Assembly (NCBI GenBank): GCA_901538445.1
Contig: LR594585.1
Location: forward strand, 124,001 to 188,000
Direction: 5' to 3'
Length of the DNA: 64,000 nucleotides
Origin: Gemmataceae bacterium
GTDB taxonomy: Bacteria > Planctomycetota > Planctomycetia > Gemmatales > Gemmataceae
The notes under the pieces: model-generated
Seen by the model: only the letters and a program-made list of their open reading frames with translations
Databases searched by the model: none
Told to the model about the DNA's origin: nothing
In this document: positions 49,937 to 59,046 of the stretch, piece by piece
How positions within the stretch are numbered: position 1 is the first letter of the stretch
Layout: every line of letters begins with the position of its first letter
Made by a program: the position numbers and the translations under genes

Positions 49937-51481
49937 TCAGGCGCGGATGGCGACGGGCTCGGGAACGGCCCGACCCGCGAGGGGTGCCGCGGCCAGCGCG
50001 GGCGTCGGGCGGGGGTCGGACCGCGGGCCGGGCGCGGTGAGGCCGGCGGCGTGGAACTCGAACGTCTCGATGAGGCGGGCGACGAGTGCGAACGCCTCGC
50101 CGAGCGGGCGGCCGTCGCGGGGGATGGTGATCGCCAGTTGCCCGATCGGGGAACCACTCTTCCCGAGCAGCGGGACTTCGAGTTGCAGGAACTTGAGGGC
50201 GAGTTCGGCGGCGGAGCGGTCCCACCGGGCGTGGTAGTTCTCGCGCAGGGCCGGGGCGTTCACGTCGAGCCGCAGCGCGTGGACCCCGAGGTCGCGGGCG
50301 AGGGCGGTCAGCTCGGCCCAGACCGCGTCCCAGTCGCGGTTCCCCTGGAGCCGAACGGCCAGCCCCCAGGCGCTGGCGTCGCCGACGAACACCTTGCGGA
50401 CGATCTTGGCCACGCGGGCGCGGATCAGGCCCAGCTCGGAGTGGCCGAACAGCTTGCAGGTGACGAGCGAGGCGACCACGCCGGCGGCGGCGACCAGGGC
50501 GTACAGGTCGTTGCTCCAGGCGATGCTCCCGAGCGCCCCGGCGGCGGCGAACGTTCCCAGCGCGGCCACGATGGTGAGCACCCGCTTCGGGGTCAGGCCG
50601 CGGTCGAGCATCCGGTGGTGGATGTGGCCGCAGTCGGCCTGCGCCAGGCCGCGGCCGGTGAGCTTCCGGCGGACGATCGCCGCGGCGGTGTCGAACGCGG
50701 GCAAGACGAGGATGGCGAGCGGGGCGCACAGGGAGATCATGGCCGGCCCCTTGAGGGAGTCCGGGATCGCGACCGCCCCGACGACGAGCCCGATGAGCAT
50801 GCTCCCGGCGTCACCCATGTAGATCGTGGCGGGCGGCAGGTTCCACCACAGGAACCCGAACACCGCCCCGGCCAGCGCCAGGGCGACGCTCGCGGCGAAC
50901 ACGTGCCCGCCGCTCGCGGCGATGACCGCGAACGTCACCAGGGCGATGCCCCCGATCGTGCCGAGCAGGCCGTCCATTCCGTCGATCAGGTTCAGCGCGT
51001 TCACGCACGCGAGGAGCCAGAACACGGTGAACGGGCCGCCGAGCCGGCCCAGGTCGATCACGAACCCGAACACGCCGACGCTGTGGACGACGAAGCCGCC
51101 GCCGGCGACGAGCGCGGTGATGGCGAGGAGCTGGCCGCCGAGCTTGTACCGGGCGCGGAGGTTGAACCGGTCGTCGACGACGCCGACGCCGGTGATGAGC
51201 ACGGCCCCGGCCAAGAGCGCGAGCGTCTTGCGGGGGTCGAGGGTGAGCGCGGCGGCAACGGCGGGGTCGAGTAGCGCCACGGCCGCGAGGGTCACGAGGG
51301 CCGCGACCAGAACCGCGACGCCCCCGGCCACGGGGACCGGGGCGGCCTGCCCCTTGCGCTGGCCGTCCGGCTTATCGACCAGCCCGGCCCGGCGGGCGAC
51401 GCCGCGGGCGATGCCGGTCGATACGAGTCCGACTCCGGCCCCGAGGGCGAGGAGAGTTGCAACGGATTCGTGGGCGAACAT
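49937..51481 (-). CDS. WecA/MraY-like polyprenyl-phosphate sugar-1-P transferase
   Basis: This 514-residue membrane enzyme would transfer a sugar-1-phosphate to a polyprenyl phosphate to start a surface polysaccharide. About ten spans cover residues 1-330. Motifs include VVDDRFNLRARYKLGGQ, NALNLIDGMDGLLG, YMGDAGSMLIG and CGHIHHRMLDRGLTPKR, as in WecA/TagO. The last 150 residues are cytoplasmic and have no counterpart in WecA. ATG at 51481 is the start. The exosortase gene lies upstream on the same strand, which fits an exopolysaccharide and protein-sorting locus. Confidence 0.9.
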   Translation of the reverse strand: MFAHESVATLLALGAGVGLVSTGIARGVARRAGLVDKPDGQRKGQAAPVPVAGGVAVLVAALVTLAAVALLDPAVAAALTLDPRKTLALLAGAVLITGVGVVDDRFNLRARYKLGGQLLAITALVAGGGFVVHSVGVFGFVIDLGRLGGPFTVFWLLACVNALNLIDGMDGLLGTIGGIALVTFAVIAASGGHVFAASVALALAGAVFGFLWWNLPPATIYMGDAGSMLIGLVVGAVAIPDSLKGPAMISLCAPLAILVLPAFDTAAAIVRRKLTGRGLAQADCGHIHHRMLDRGLTPKRVLTIVAALGTFAAAGALGSIAWSNDLYALVAAAGVVASLVTCKLFGHSELGLIRARVAKIVRKVFVGDASAWGLAVRLQGNRDWDAVWAELTALARDLGVHALRLDVNAPALRENYHARWDRSAAELALKFLQLEVPLLGKSGSPIGQLAITIPRDGRPLGEAFALVARLIETFEFHAAGLTAPGPRSDPRPTPALAAAPLAGRAVPEPVAIRA

Positions 51482-51637
51482 GCCGGCTCTCTTCGGTGAA
51501 GACGAACAGGGTGTCAATCTGGGGGAGAGAGGCCAGGTGTACGGGGGACATTCTAACCCACCCCCGAATCGGGCGCGAACCGCAAAAACTGGAAAAATCA
51601 CCTGATTCGCAAGATCGACGACGCAGACGGTCAGAGA

Positions 51638-53263
51638 TTATTGTCCGCGTTCGCTTTGGACCGTGGCGACCCCTGCATGCGGGTCGGCCCAGGGGCAGGC
51701 GCGGTATAGTCCCCCCGCGACCCGCCCGGCGAGGTCGAGCGTTTGCGAGCGGATCGAACCGCCGTCGCCCCACAGTGGTGTTCCCAAGAGAACAACGAGG
51801 CGACCTGTCACAACCGAACGGTCGCGCCGGAATAATCGCTCCCCGAGCCAATCGTGGGCCACGCCGCCGGTCGCCTGCGCCCGGTGCTCGTCGGCCGCAT
51901 CCCACACGCGCCGGCCCTCTTGCGTCCAGTACAGGATCAGTTGCCGGTCGGTGTCGCGGCCACCGGACCCGGTGCGGACGAACTCGCGGAGCGTGACCGG
52001 GACCGAGCCCGACCCGTCGCCCAGCGGGACCGGGACCGTGTCGCGGAGCGTCTGGCGGAACCCGCGGTTCGGCCAGCACACGTCCGGGTGGTGGTAGCCG
52101 TTCACCATGCGCTGCGACGACCAGTAGATCACCCAGACGTGAACGGTGTACCCGAGGTCGCTGTACTCCCGGCGGGTGATGGCGTCGGCGGCCAGGATGG
52201 TGCGGACGTCTTCGGGCACGGGCAGGTCGGTGCCGCGCCACCGGCCCAGGTCGTGCGGGATCTGGTCGATCGGGGCCGACGCGAGCACCTCCCGCTCGGC
52301 CCCGGTCCCGAGGAACTGTGCGGCGACGGTCGCGACTGCGGAACCGAGCAGGAGCACCGTGGCGGCCCGCGGGTGTGCGATCCGGAACCGGTCGGGCGAA
52401 GGGGCGACCTCGGGTGCGGCTGCGGGAGCCCGTGGTCTCAAGAGGTGCGCCAGCGCGACGATCAGCCCGAGGCCGAGGAGGACCATGAGCACGCCGAACG
52501 CCTCGTGCCAGTTCCCGCGGACGTAGTCGGCACCGGCACGCTCCTGGATCACCCCGCTCGCGACGACGCGGGCCGAGTTCACCGCGGCGATCACGGGCAC
52601 CGACAGCAGCACGAGTGCCGCCCCGCGGACCGGCCCGAACCCGCGCCACCACGCGACGAACGCGGCGATCGCCGTGAGCGCCGTCACCGACCGCACCCCG
52701 CTGCACGCCTCCGCGACGCCGAGGTCGCCGCCGGGGAGGCTCAGCACGAACCCGTGCCGCTCGACGGCGATGCCGAGCGCCGTCAGCGCCCACGCGGCCA
52801 CCGTTGTGGTCCCGGTTTGGAGCAGGTGCTGGAGCGGGACGAGGACGCGGAGCGGCACCGGCAGCGCGAAGAAGACGAACCCGGGCGGGAACGCGAGTCG
52901 CCGGAGGTGCCGCGGGCCGGCCGCAACTAAAACGAGTCCGCCGACAGCCATCACCCACGCGGCCGCGAGCCACCAGAGGACGACGGGCTTCGGCACCACT
53001 TGAGCCTGGAGGAACCACCCGACGGGGAACGCGACCGCACCGACGAGCAGCGGGAGGTAGCCGAGCCGCATCGGGGCCGGGGCGAGGTGCCCGAGCGCGA
53101 GCCGGACGTTGCCCGCGGCGTATGCAGCGCCGGCGAGGATCAGGAACCGATCGACGTACTCGGGGTTCGCGCCCCAGAACCGGGCGAGTGAGAAGACGAG
53201 CGCGACCCCGCCCGCGGCGAGGAGCGTTGGGGCGGCGGGCGGCCTGAAGCGGGTGATCGACAT
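51638..53263 (-). CDS. Exosortase fused to an EpsI-like domain
   Basis: This 541-residue protein has an exosortase membrane domain (residues 1-300) with the Cys-Arg-His triad: Cys187 in GVAEACSGVRS, Arg232 in VNSARVVASGV and His253 in NWHEAFGVL. Exosortases cleave C-terminal PEP-CTERM-like signals for surface attachment. Residues 325-500 match EpsI/DUF3485 (DLGRWRGTDLPVPED, VWVIYWSSQRMVNGYHHPDVCWP), normally a separate protein in such loci. No sorting-signal protein was found in the window. Confidence 0.9.
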   Translation of the reverse strand: MSITRFRPPAAPTLLAAGGVALVFSLARFWGANPEYVDRFLILAGAAYAAGNVRLALGHLAPAPMRLGYLPLLVGAVAFPVGWFLQAQVVPKPVVLWWLAAAWVMAVGGLVLVAAGPRHLRRLAFPPGFVFFALPVPLRVLVPLQHLLQTGTTTVAAWALTALGIAVERHGFVLSLPGGDLGVAEACSGVRSVTALTAIAAFVAWWRGFGPVRGAALVLLSVPVIAAVNSARVVASGVIQERAGADYVRGNWHEAFGVLMVLLGLGLIVALAHLLRPRAPAAAPEVAPSPDRFRIAHPRAATVLLLGSAVATVAAQFLGTGAEREVLASAPIDQIPHDLGRWRGTDLPVPEDVRTILAADAITRREYSDLGYTVHVWVIYWSSQRMVNGYHHPDVCWPNRGFRQTLRDTVPVPLGDGSGSVPVTLREFVRTGSGGRDTDRQLILYWTQEGRRVWDAADEHRAQATGGVAHDWLGERLFRRDRSVVTGRLVVLLGTPLWGDGGSIRSQTLDLAGRVAGGLYRACPWADPHAGVATVQSERGQ

Positions 53264-53284
53264 GTGGAGTGTCGAAGTGAGCGC

Positions 53285-53348
53285 GGCGAGCCGGGAGCGT
53301 CAGCGACCGGAGCAACGTTGCTCCGGTCGCTGACGCTCCCGGCTCGCC
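53285..53348. repeat. Perfect 64-base palindrome
   Basis: The 32-base arm GGCGAGCCGGGAGCGTCAGC onward is followed directly by its exact reverse complement. The arm shares its first 26 or so bases with the hairpin after gyrB (41179), so the two are copies of one element family. Confidence 0.95.
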
Positions 53349-53382
53349 AGTCTGGGCGTGGCCGCGCCCATGCTACCACGGC

Positions 53383-54516
53383 TCACTTCGCGGCGTAAGC
53401 CTTCTGGAATGCGGCGACGCCGGCCCCGGGCTCGACCTTGAACCCGCTCTCGACGAGGACCAGCTCCAGCGCGCTGAGCGCGCCGAGCACGTCGAAGGCG
53501 TCGGTGTAGCCCATGTGCGACAGCCGCCAGATCTTCCCCTTCATGTTGTCCTGGCCGTCGGCGAGCTTGAACCCGTATTGCTTCTCCATCTTCTTGAGCG
53601 TCGCGCTGCCGTCCACGCCGGCCGGGACGGTGATGACCGTGAGCCCGCTGTTGGGCCGCTCGGCGAACAGCTCCAGGCCCATCGCCTTCACCCCGGCGCG
53701 GCACGCGGCCGCGACGCGGTTGTGCCGCGCCCACAGGTTCTCGATCCCCTCGGTGCGGATGCGCTTCAGGCTCGCGCGCTGGGCGCGGATGAGCGTGTTC
53801 GCGGGCGTGAACGGGGTGTCGCTCTCGGCGTACGACTTCTTGTACCGCCGCAGGTCGAAGTAGAAGCTGCGGACCGGGGTGGCGTCGATCTTCTTCCACG
53901 CCTTCTCGGACACGCTCACGAACGCGAGCCCCGGCGGGAGCATGAGCGCCTTCTGCGACCCGGTGACGCAGATGTCGATGCCCCATGCGTCGACCTTGCA
54001 CTCCATCGCGCCCATGCCGCTGATCGCGTCCACAATCAGCAGCGCGTCGGTCTTGGCGACGAGCTTGCCGAACGCCTCGACGTCGTGGCCGACGCCGGTG
54101 CTGGTCTCGCTCAGGGTCGCGAACACGGCCTTGGCGTCTGGGTTCGCGGCGAGGGCCGCTTGCAGCATCTCGGGGGTTACGGCCTTGCCGTAGGGCACCT
54201 CGACGGCGACGATGTTCGCCGCGAACGCCTTCAGCACGCCCCGCCACCGCTCGCCCCACCGGCCGGCAGTCAGCAGGATGGCTTTTTCGCCCGCGGCCAG
54301 CGCGTTGGCGACGGCTGCTTCCATCCCGCCGGTGCCCGAGCTGGTGAGCGTGAGGACCGGCTGCGCCGTCTGGAACACGTACTTGAGGTCCTCCGACACC
54401 TCGGCCAGGACCGCCTTGGCCTCCTGCGAGCGGTGGTACGTCACCGGCCGCGCCAGTTCGAGGAGCGACTCTTCCGGGACCGGGGTCGGGCCGGGGGTGA
54501 ACAAGCGCGCCTTCAT
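53383..54516 (-). CDS. Class V aminotransferase (alanine/serine-glyoxylate type)
   Basis: This 377-residue PLP enzyme belongs to the serine-pyruvate/alanine-glyoxylate aminotransferase group. MKARLFTPGPTPVPEESL is the family start, LTLTSSGTGGMEAAVAN binds the cofactor, LIVDAISGMGAMEC holds the Asp, and CVTGSQKALMLPPGL carries the Schiff-base lysine. The C-terminus has WRLSHMGYTDAFDVLGAL. AAAGGA lies nine bases before the ATG at 54516. It could serve photorespiratory-type glyoxylate or serine metabolism; the substrate is not certain. Confidence 0.92.
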   Translation of the reverse strand: MKARLFTPGPTPVPEESLLELARPVTYHRSQEAKAVLAEVSEDLKYVFQTAQPVLTLTSSGTGGMEAAVANALAAGEKAILLTAGRWGERWRGVLKAFAANIVAVEVPYGKAVTPEMLQAALAANPDAKAVFATLSETSTGVGHDVEAFGKLVAKTDALLIVDAISGMGAMECKVDAWGIDICVTGSQKALMLPPGLAFVSVSEKAWKKIDATPVRSFYFDLRRYKKSYAESDTPFTPANTLIRAQRASLKRIRTEGIENLWARHNRVAAACRAGVKAMGLELFAERPNSGLTVITVPAGVDGSATLKKMEKQYGFKLADGQDNMKGKIWRLSHMGYTDAFDVLGALSALELVLVESGFKVEPGAGVAAFQKAYAAK

Positions 54517-54729
54517 CTCGTCTCGTCCTTTCTGGAGAAGTTCATCCGGATGGAGTTGTTGTATTCCCCGCGTGCAGGACGCGACACCCAGAAGAGGGTT
54601 CGCGCGAAGCTGTAGCGGTCGCGCCGGATGAGTCGGGCGGATTCGCCCGGGTGGCGCGAGGGTCGGGGTTACGCACGTTCTGCCGGCGCGCCGATCTGCG
54701 ATCATGACACCGTTCCTTCGGAGCCTCCC

Positions 54730-55503
54730 ATGCGCGCCGCCGCGGTCGCCCTGGTTCTCGCACTCGCCGGGTCCGGGTGCGCGACGTTCGCCAAGAAGCC
54801 GCCGACGCCGGCCGACGACCTGACACCCGCCCAACTGCTCGCGACCCCGGCCCCGCCGAACGAGCGGTACTTCATCCTCGTATTCGGCTCGCAGTCCCGG
54901 CCCAAGGTGCCGAAGTACACGCACTCGTGGGCGACGGTCGTGAAGGTGACCGACCTCGGGCCGGGGGTCGCGCCGGCGATCGAGCAAAGCACGATCAGTT
55001 GGATGCCGGCGACGCTCGACATCCGCCCGAATAACTTCCGGGTCGAGCCCGGAGTCAACCTCGACCTGCACACCTCGATCCGCGAGATGCTGAAGCACGA
55101 CGAGCGGGTCGCGATGTGGGGGCCGTTCGAGATCTGGCACGGGGCGTACCAGCGGTTCATGACCCAGAAGGCGTTCATCGATTCCGGCGCGATCGGCTAC
55201 CAGTGCATCGACTCGCTCGGAGAGGCGGCCCGCACGGGGAACGGCTCCGACTGCATCCACGCGATCACCGACATGGACCCGTTCTACAGCCGCAGCCGGT
55301 ACCCGCTCTCGTTCTTCGGCATCGGGGCGAGCCGCCACGCGGTGCGGCAGATCCTGAGCCGCGGGGCGGTCATCGACCCGGACCGCACCCACGACTGCCT
55401 GATCCCGCTGCTGGGCCTCGACCAGTACCCGATCGAGCGGGTGGAGTACCGCGGGCCGAAGAAGGCGTTCGACCCCGAAGCGATCGCGTCCGGCCGCCGG
55501 TGA
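54730..55503 (+). CDS. Lipoprotein of unknown function
   Basis: This 257-residue protein has the lipoprotein signal MRAAAVALVLALAGSGC (acylated Cys17). The mature part contains RYFILVFGSQSRPKVPKYTHSW, SISWMPAT-like strands and FEIWHGAYQRFMTQKAFIDSG, ending in HDCLIPLLGLDQYPIERVEYRG. No family is recognised. GGAG precedes the ATG by seven bases. A terminator follows. It is divergent from the aminotransferase. Confidence 0.75.
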   Translation: MRAAAVALVLALAGSGCATFAKKPPTPADDLTPAQLLATPAPPNERYFILVFGSQSRPKVPKYTHSWATVVKVTDLGPGVAPAIEQSTISWMPATLDIRPNNFRVEPGVNLDLHTSIREMLKHDERVAMWGPFEIWHGAYQRFMTQKAFIDSGAIGYQCIDSLGEAARTGNGSDCIHAITDMDPFYSRSRYPLSFFGIGASRHAVRQILSRGAVIDPDRTHDCLIPLLGLDQYPIERVEYRGPKKAFDPEAIASGRR

Positions 55504-55530
55504 ACCTCGCCGCGAGTGCCCGTGTCCGAT

Positions 55531-55562
55531 GAGAAGCCCGCCCGTTTCGGGGCGGGCTTCTC
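55531..55562 (+). terminator. Intrinsic terminator
   Basis: GAGAAGCCCGCCC and GGGCGGGCTTCTC form a perfect 13-base-pair stem with a six-base loop after the lipoprotein gene. Confidence 0.75.
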
Positions 55563-55652
55563 GCGTTGATGGGAGGTGACCCGTGCGTGCCAGTGTGAGA
55601 ACGGTCCGTGGCGTCGCTGGTTCATTCCCTTTCATTCGAGGCGACGACTCCA

Positions 55653-56045
55653 ATGAGTCGCAGGCGGCAACGATCCGATGACTTGACCCGACTCGCGGCC
55701 GACGTGGGCGGCGAGGACGGGAGCGATCCCAAAGAGTTCCACATGAAGCCGTGGGACGCACCGAAGCAGGCCGGCCGCAAGGCGCTCCAGCTTTGCGCCC
55801 AGGCCCGCGAGGCGCTGCACCAGGCGCTCGCGGGGTGCGGCGACCCGGTGCTCCAGTCGCTGAGCGTGGTTTCGGTCGAGCCGGCCCCGCACACGGGGCG
55901 GCTGCTCGTAGTGCTGTCCGCACCCGACGCCGCCCGGGGACCGGTGGAAGCGTCGGTCTCCCGTGCGGCGGGGTTCTTGCGAACCGAAGTGGCGGCGGCA
56001 ATCAGCCGCCGCCACGCCCCCGAGCTGGTGTTCGAAGTGCTGTGA
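55653..56045 (+). CDS. rbfA: Ribosome-binding factor A
   Basis: This 130-residue protein matches RbfA, a small KH-fold factor for 30S maturation. RQRSDDLTRLAADVGGED is followed by KALQLCAQAREALHQALAGC and VLQSLSVVSVEPAPHTGRLLV, then AAGFLRTEVAAAISRRHAPELVFEVL, here given in outline because it contains the family RxPEL-F end. The N-terminal extension of about 35 residues is longer than usual. ATG 55653 was chosen; a frame runs back to 55608. It is not beside infB or truB. Confidence 0.8.
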   Translation: MSRRRQRSDDLTRLAADVGGEDGSDPKEFHMKPWDAPKQAGRKALQLCAQAREALHQALAGCGDPVLQSLSVVSVEPAPHTGRLLVVLSAPDAARGPVEASVSRAAGFLRTEVAAAISRRHAPELVFEVL

Positions 56046-56052
56046 GGTTCCC

Positions 56053-56082
56053 GCGGGCCGCCGGAGTGATCCGGCGGCCCGC
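56053..56082. terminator. Terminator between convergent genes
   Basis: GCGGGCCGCCGGA and TCCGGCGGCCCGC form a perfect 13-base-pair stem with loop GTGA. Confidence 0.7.
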
Positions 56083-56084
56083 TC

Positions 56085-56579
56085 TCATTCGTCGGTGCTG
56101 TCCTCGTCGGGATCTTGGCCGACAACGCTCAGGGCCGCAGCAACCGACTCACCGTGAGACAACTTGACCAAACCCAGAACGTGCTGCCGCATCAGCGCGA
56201 AGGAAGAGTTGAGCACCTCGATCACCAAGTCATCGGTCAGGTCTCCTTCACCAAAGTACAGCCCCGACTTCCAGCGGACGTCGCCCGTGTCCAGGTCGAT
56301 TGCCCAACCACCGATTGGGCACGGGTAGTTGACTCGGTGCAGGTACTCGGCCACGTTCGGCCTTTGTTCGGGCGGGAACGGGAGGTGCCATATGGCGCGA
56401 AACACGAACCCTTGCGCCCCCGGGTTGATCTCGGCGTAGCAGGCGAACGGGATGGAGCCGGCGACCCAGTCGAACCCAACCGACCACTCGTCGAGCATGC
56501 GTGTCGTCGGGAACTGGTCGGCGAGCATTCGCTTCAACCCACTCAGCATTGCCTTCAACTTCTTTGGAGATTGTGCCAC
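56085..56579 (-). CDS. YbjN-like protein
   Basis: This 164-residue cytoplasmic protein has the alpha/beta layout of the YbjN/type III secretion chaperone fold: FACYAEINPGAQGFVFRAIW, then YLHRVNYPCPIGGWAIDLDTGDVRWKSGLYFGEG (residues 79-112) and DDLVIEVLNSSFALMRQHVLGLVKL. Such proteins often act as sensors or chaperones. GTG at 56579 is the start, with GAGGG upstream. It is convergent with rbfA across a terminator. Confidence 0.75.
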   Translation of the reverse strand: MAQSPKKLKAMLSGLKRMLADQFPTTRMLDEWSVGFDWVAGSIPFACYAEINPGAQGFVFRAIWHLPFPPEQRPNVAEYLHRVNYPCPIGGWAIDLDTGDVRWKSGLYFGEGDLTDDLVIEVLNSSFALMRQHVLGLVKLSHGESVAAALSVVGQDPDEDSTDE

Positions 56580-56688
56580 CCCGACATCCCTCTTGCCGAA
56601 TGGATACGTTTGGTGCGTGGTCGATCAGGTCCGCGACACGATAGGGCGAACCATCGGTTGTTGCAAGCAACGCCGGCGGCCCGCGGCG

Positions 56689-57372
56689 TTACTGCGGCGG
56701 CTTGGTGGCGAGCTGCCGTGCCCACGCACGAAACGCCGCGGCGGGGGTGTTCTGGTTCATCGCGGTGCGGGCCTGCTTCACGAACGCCATCAGGTCGCTC
56801 GGGGCCACGCCGGGGAACACGCTGCTCGTCGCGGTCGGGGCGTACTTCTTGTCCGCACCCAGCGCGTAGAACTGGAGGTCGTCGCCCTCCAGTCGCCACA
56901 ACTCGCCGACGCCGAGGCTCCGGTAGATGCCGAGGCGATCGAGGGAGCTACGGGTCACATCGACTTCGATCGCGAGGTCGGGCGGCGGGTGGATCTTCAG
57001 GTTCAGCTTCGCCACGCCCGCGACCCTCGCCGCGCTCGCGATCCAGAAGCACTTGTCGGGTTCCAGACCCTTCTTCATGCCCTTGCGCTTGAGGGTGGTC
57101 GAGCCGCCGTGCTGGAGCGGGAGCCCGAACTCCTCGGTCATGATGACGATGAGGCGGGCGAGGAACTCGCCGTCCTTCTCGTGCTCCTGGCTCGGGACCA
57201 TGATCTCCAGCTCCCCGCGGTCGTAGGTCACTCGGACGCCGCGCCTGTCCCCGAACGCTTTCAGCACGCCCTCGTACATGTCCCAGGGGACGTTCGCGAT
57301 CCGCACGGCCCGGCCGGGCTTGCGGCGGCGGGGCGGGGCGGTCGCGGGGTCGGGTGTGGTCGTCGGCGTCAC
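56689..57372 (-). CDS. Uma2-family protein (PD-(D/E)XK fold)
   Basis: This 227-residue protein is a second Uma2 (DUF820) member. PWDMYEGVLKAF, RVTYDRGELEIMVPSQEHE, then PPPDLAIEVDVTRSSLDRLGIYRSLGVGELWRLEGD (residues 142-177) carry the family active site. GGAGGAG lies six bases before GTG 57372, deciding the start. The first 20 residues are Pro/Arg-rich. The cellular role is unknown. It is divergent from the PQQ-like propeller gene. Confidence 0.88.
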   Translation of the reverse strand: MTPTTTPDPATAPPRRRKPGRAVRIANVPWDMYEGVLKAFGDRRGVRVTYDRGELEIMVPSQEHEKDGEFLARLIVIMTEEFGLPLQHGGSTTLKRKGMKKGLEPDKCFWIASAARVAGVAKLNLKIHPPPDLAIEVDVTRSSLDRLGIYRSLGVGELWRLEGDDLQFYALGADKKYAPTATSSVFPGVAPSDLMAFVKQARTAMNQNTPAAAFRAWARQLATKPPQ

Positions 57373-57490
57373 GGGTCGCTCCTCCGGGTGCGCTCTCGAT
57401 GATAACCCAAGTCCCTGACTGCTGTAAGCCGCGTCGCGGTGGCGCGGTATCTTGAGACCTATTCGCCTTCGGACCTCGCCCGGAGCCGCC

Positions 57491-58867
57491 ATGCCCCGCG
57501 TCCTCGCTGCGCTCGCCCTCACCTCGCTCGTGTGTCTCGCCGTCGCACCTCCCTGCAAGTGCCCCGCGGCGGACTGGCCGCAGTGGATGGGGCCGGACCG
57601 CGACGCCGTGTGGACCGAGACCGGCACCCTCAGGGCGTTCCCGAAGGACGGGCCGAAGGTGCTGTGGCGGGCACCGGTTTCGGGCGGGTACGCCGGGCCG
57701 GCGGTCGCGGGCGGGAAGGTGTTCGTCGCCGACCGGATCCTGGGGGAGCGGGCGATGAACCCGGCCGACCCGTTCGACACCAAGACCCGCGTGCCGGGCG
57801 TCGAGCGGGTGGCGTGCCTCGACGCCAAGACCGGCAAGGAGCTGTGGAAGCACGAGTACGACTGCCCGTACCAGATCAGCTACCCCGCCGGGCCGCGGTG
57901 TACGCCGACCGTGGCCGACGGGAAGGTGTACGCCCTCGGCGCGATGGGCGACCTGCACTGCCTCGCGGCCGACACCGGGGCGGTGGTGTGGGCCAAGAAC
58001 CTCCCCAAGGAGTACGACGCGAAGGTGCCCACGTGGGGGTACTGCGGGCACCCGCTCGTGTACAAGGGCCTGGTGATCTGCCTCGCGGGCGGCGACGGCT
58101 CGGTCGCCGTGGCGCTCGACGCGGCCACCGGCAAGGAGAAGTGGAAGGCGCTCACCGCCCGCGAGATCGGGTACTGCCCGCCGACGCTCGTTCACGTCGC
58201 CGGCCGGGACCAGCTCGTGATCTGGCACGCGCAGGCGATCAACGGCCTCGACCCGCTCACCGGGAAGGAGCTGTGGTCGTTCGGCCTCGAACCGATGTTC
58301 GGCATGTCGATCATGGCCCCGCGGCTGTCGGGCGACCGGCTGTTCGCGGCCGGGATCGGCGGGGCCGGCCTGGTGCTGAAGTTCGACGACAAGGGCGCGC
58401 CGTCGGTGGTGTGGGAGGAGGCGACCGACAAGGCAAAGGGGATGACCCCGAAGTCCCGCGGGCTCTACCCGGTCAACATGACGCCGTTCGTCGAGGGCGG
58501 CACCGTCTACGGCGTCGATCAGCCCGGGATGCTGCGGGCCGTCGACCTCGACACCGGCAAGAAGCTGTGGTTCACGTTCAAACCCGTGATCGGCCGCGAG
58601 GAGCCCGAGGACTTCCGGGGCGGCGGGTCCGGCACCGCGTTCCTCGTGAAGAACGGCGACCGGTTCTTCCTGTTCAACGAACTCGGCGAGCTCGCGATCG
58701 TGAAGCTGTCCCGCGACAAGTACGAGGAGGTCAGCCGCGCGAAGGTGCTCGAACCGACCGGCGCGGCGTTCGGCCGCAAGGTCGTGTGGAGCCACCCGGC
58801 GTTCGCCGACCGGTGCGCGTTCGTCCGCAACGACAAGGAACTCGTGTGCGTCTCGCTCGCCGAGTAG
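57491..58867 (+). CDS. Secreted PQQ-like beta-propeller protein
   Basis: This 458-residue protein has a signal peptide (MPRVLAALALTSLVCLAVAP) and a propeller of repeated blades such as VACLDAKTGKELWKHEY, LHCLAADTGAVVWAKNL and LRAVDLDTGKKLWFTFKP. It begins DWPQWMGPDRDAVW, the usual planctomycete start. Quinone binding or dehydrogenase activity cannot be shown; many relatives are non-enzymatic scaffolds. It probably works in the periplasm. Confidence 0.88.
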   Translation: MPRVLAALALTSLVCLAVAPPCKCPAADWPQWMGPDRDAVWTETGTLRAFPKDGPKVLWRAPVSGGYAGPAVAGGKVFVADRILGERAMNPADPFDTKTRVPGVERVACLDAKTGKELWKHEYDCPYQISYPAGPRCTPTVADGKVYALGAMGDLHCLAADTGAVVWAKNLPKEYDAKVPTWGYCGHPLVYKGLVICLAGGDGSVAVALDAATGKEKWKALTAREIGYCPPTLVHVAGRDQLVIWHAQAINGLDPLTGKELWSFGLEPMFGMSIMAPRLSGDRLFAAGIGGAGLVLKFDDKGAPSVVWEEATDKAKGMTPKSRGLYPVNMTPFVEGGTVYGVDQPGMLRAVDLDTGKKLWFTFKPVIGREEPEDFRGGGSGTAFLVKNGDRFFLFNELGELAIVKLSRDKYEEVSRAKVLEPTGAAFGRKVVWSHPAFADRCAFVRNDKELVCVSLAE

Positions 58868-59046
58868 CGTGGTAAACCGCAGTGTTCCGCGGGCTGACCT
58901 GTGGTAACTGATCGTTCACAGGGTGAAAATTCGGCAGTTTGTCAGATGACGCTTGCCCCCACCCCCGCGGGGTGACACAATTCCTTCACTCCCCGCTCAC
59001 CTCTCCAACCAGGTTCCTCTCGTGGCCGGACACCCCCGGTGGTGCG

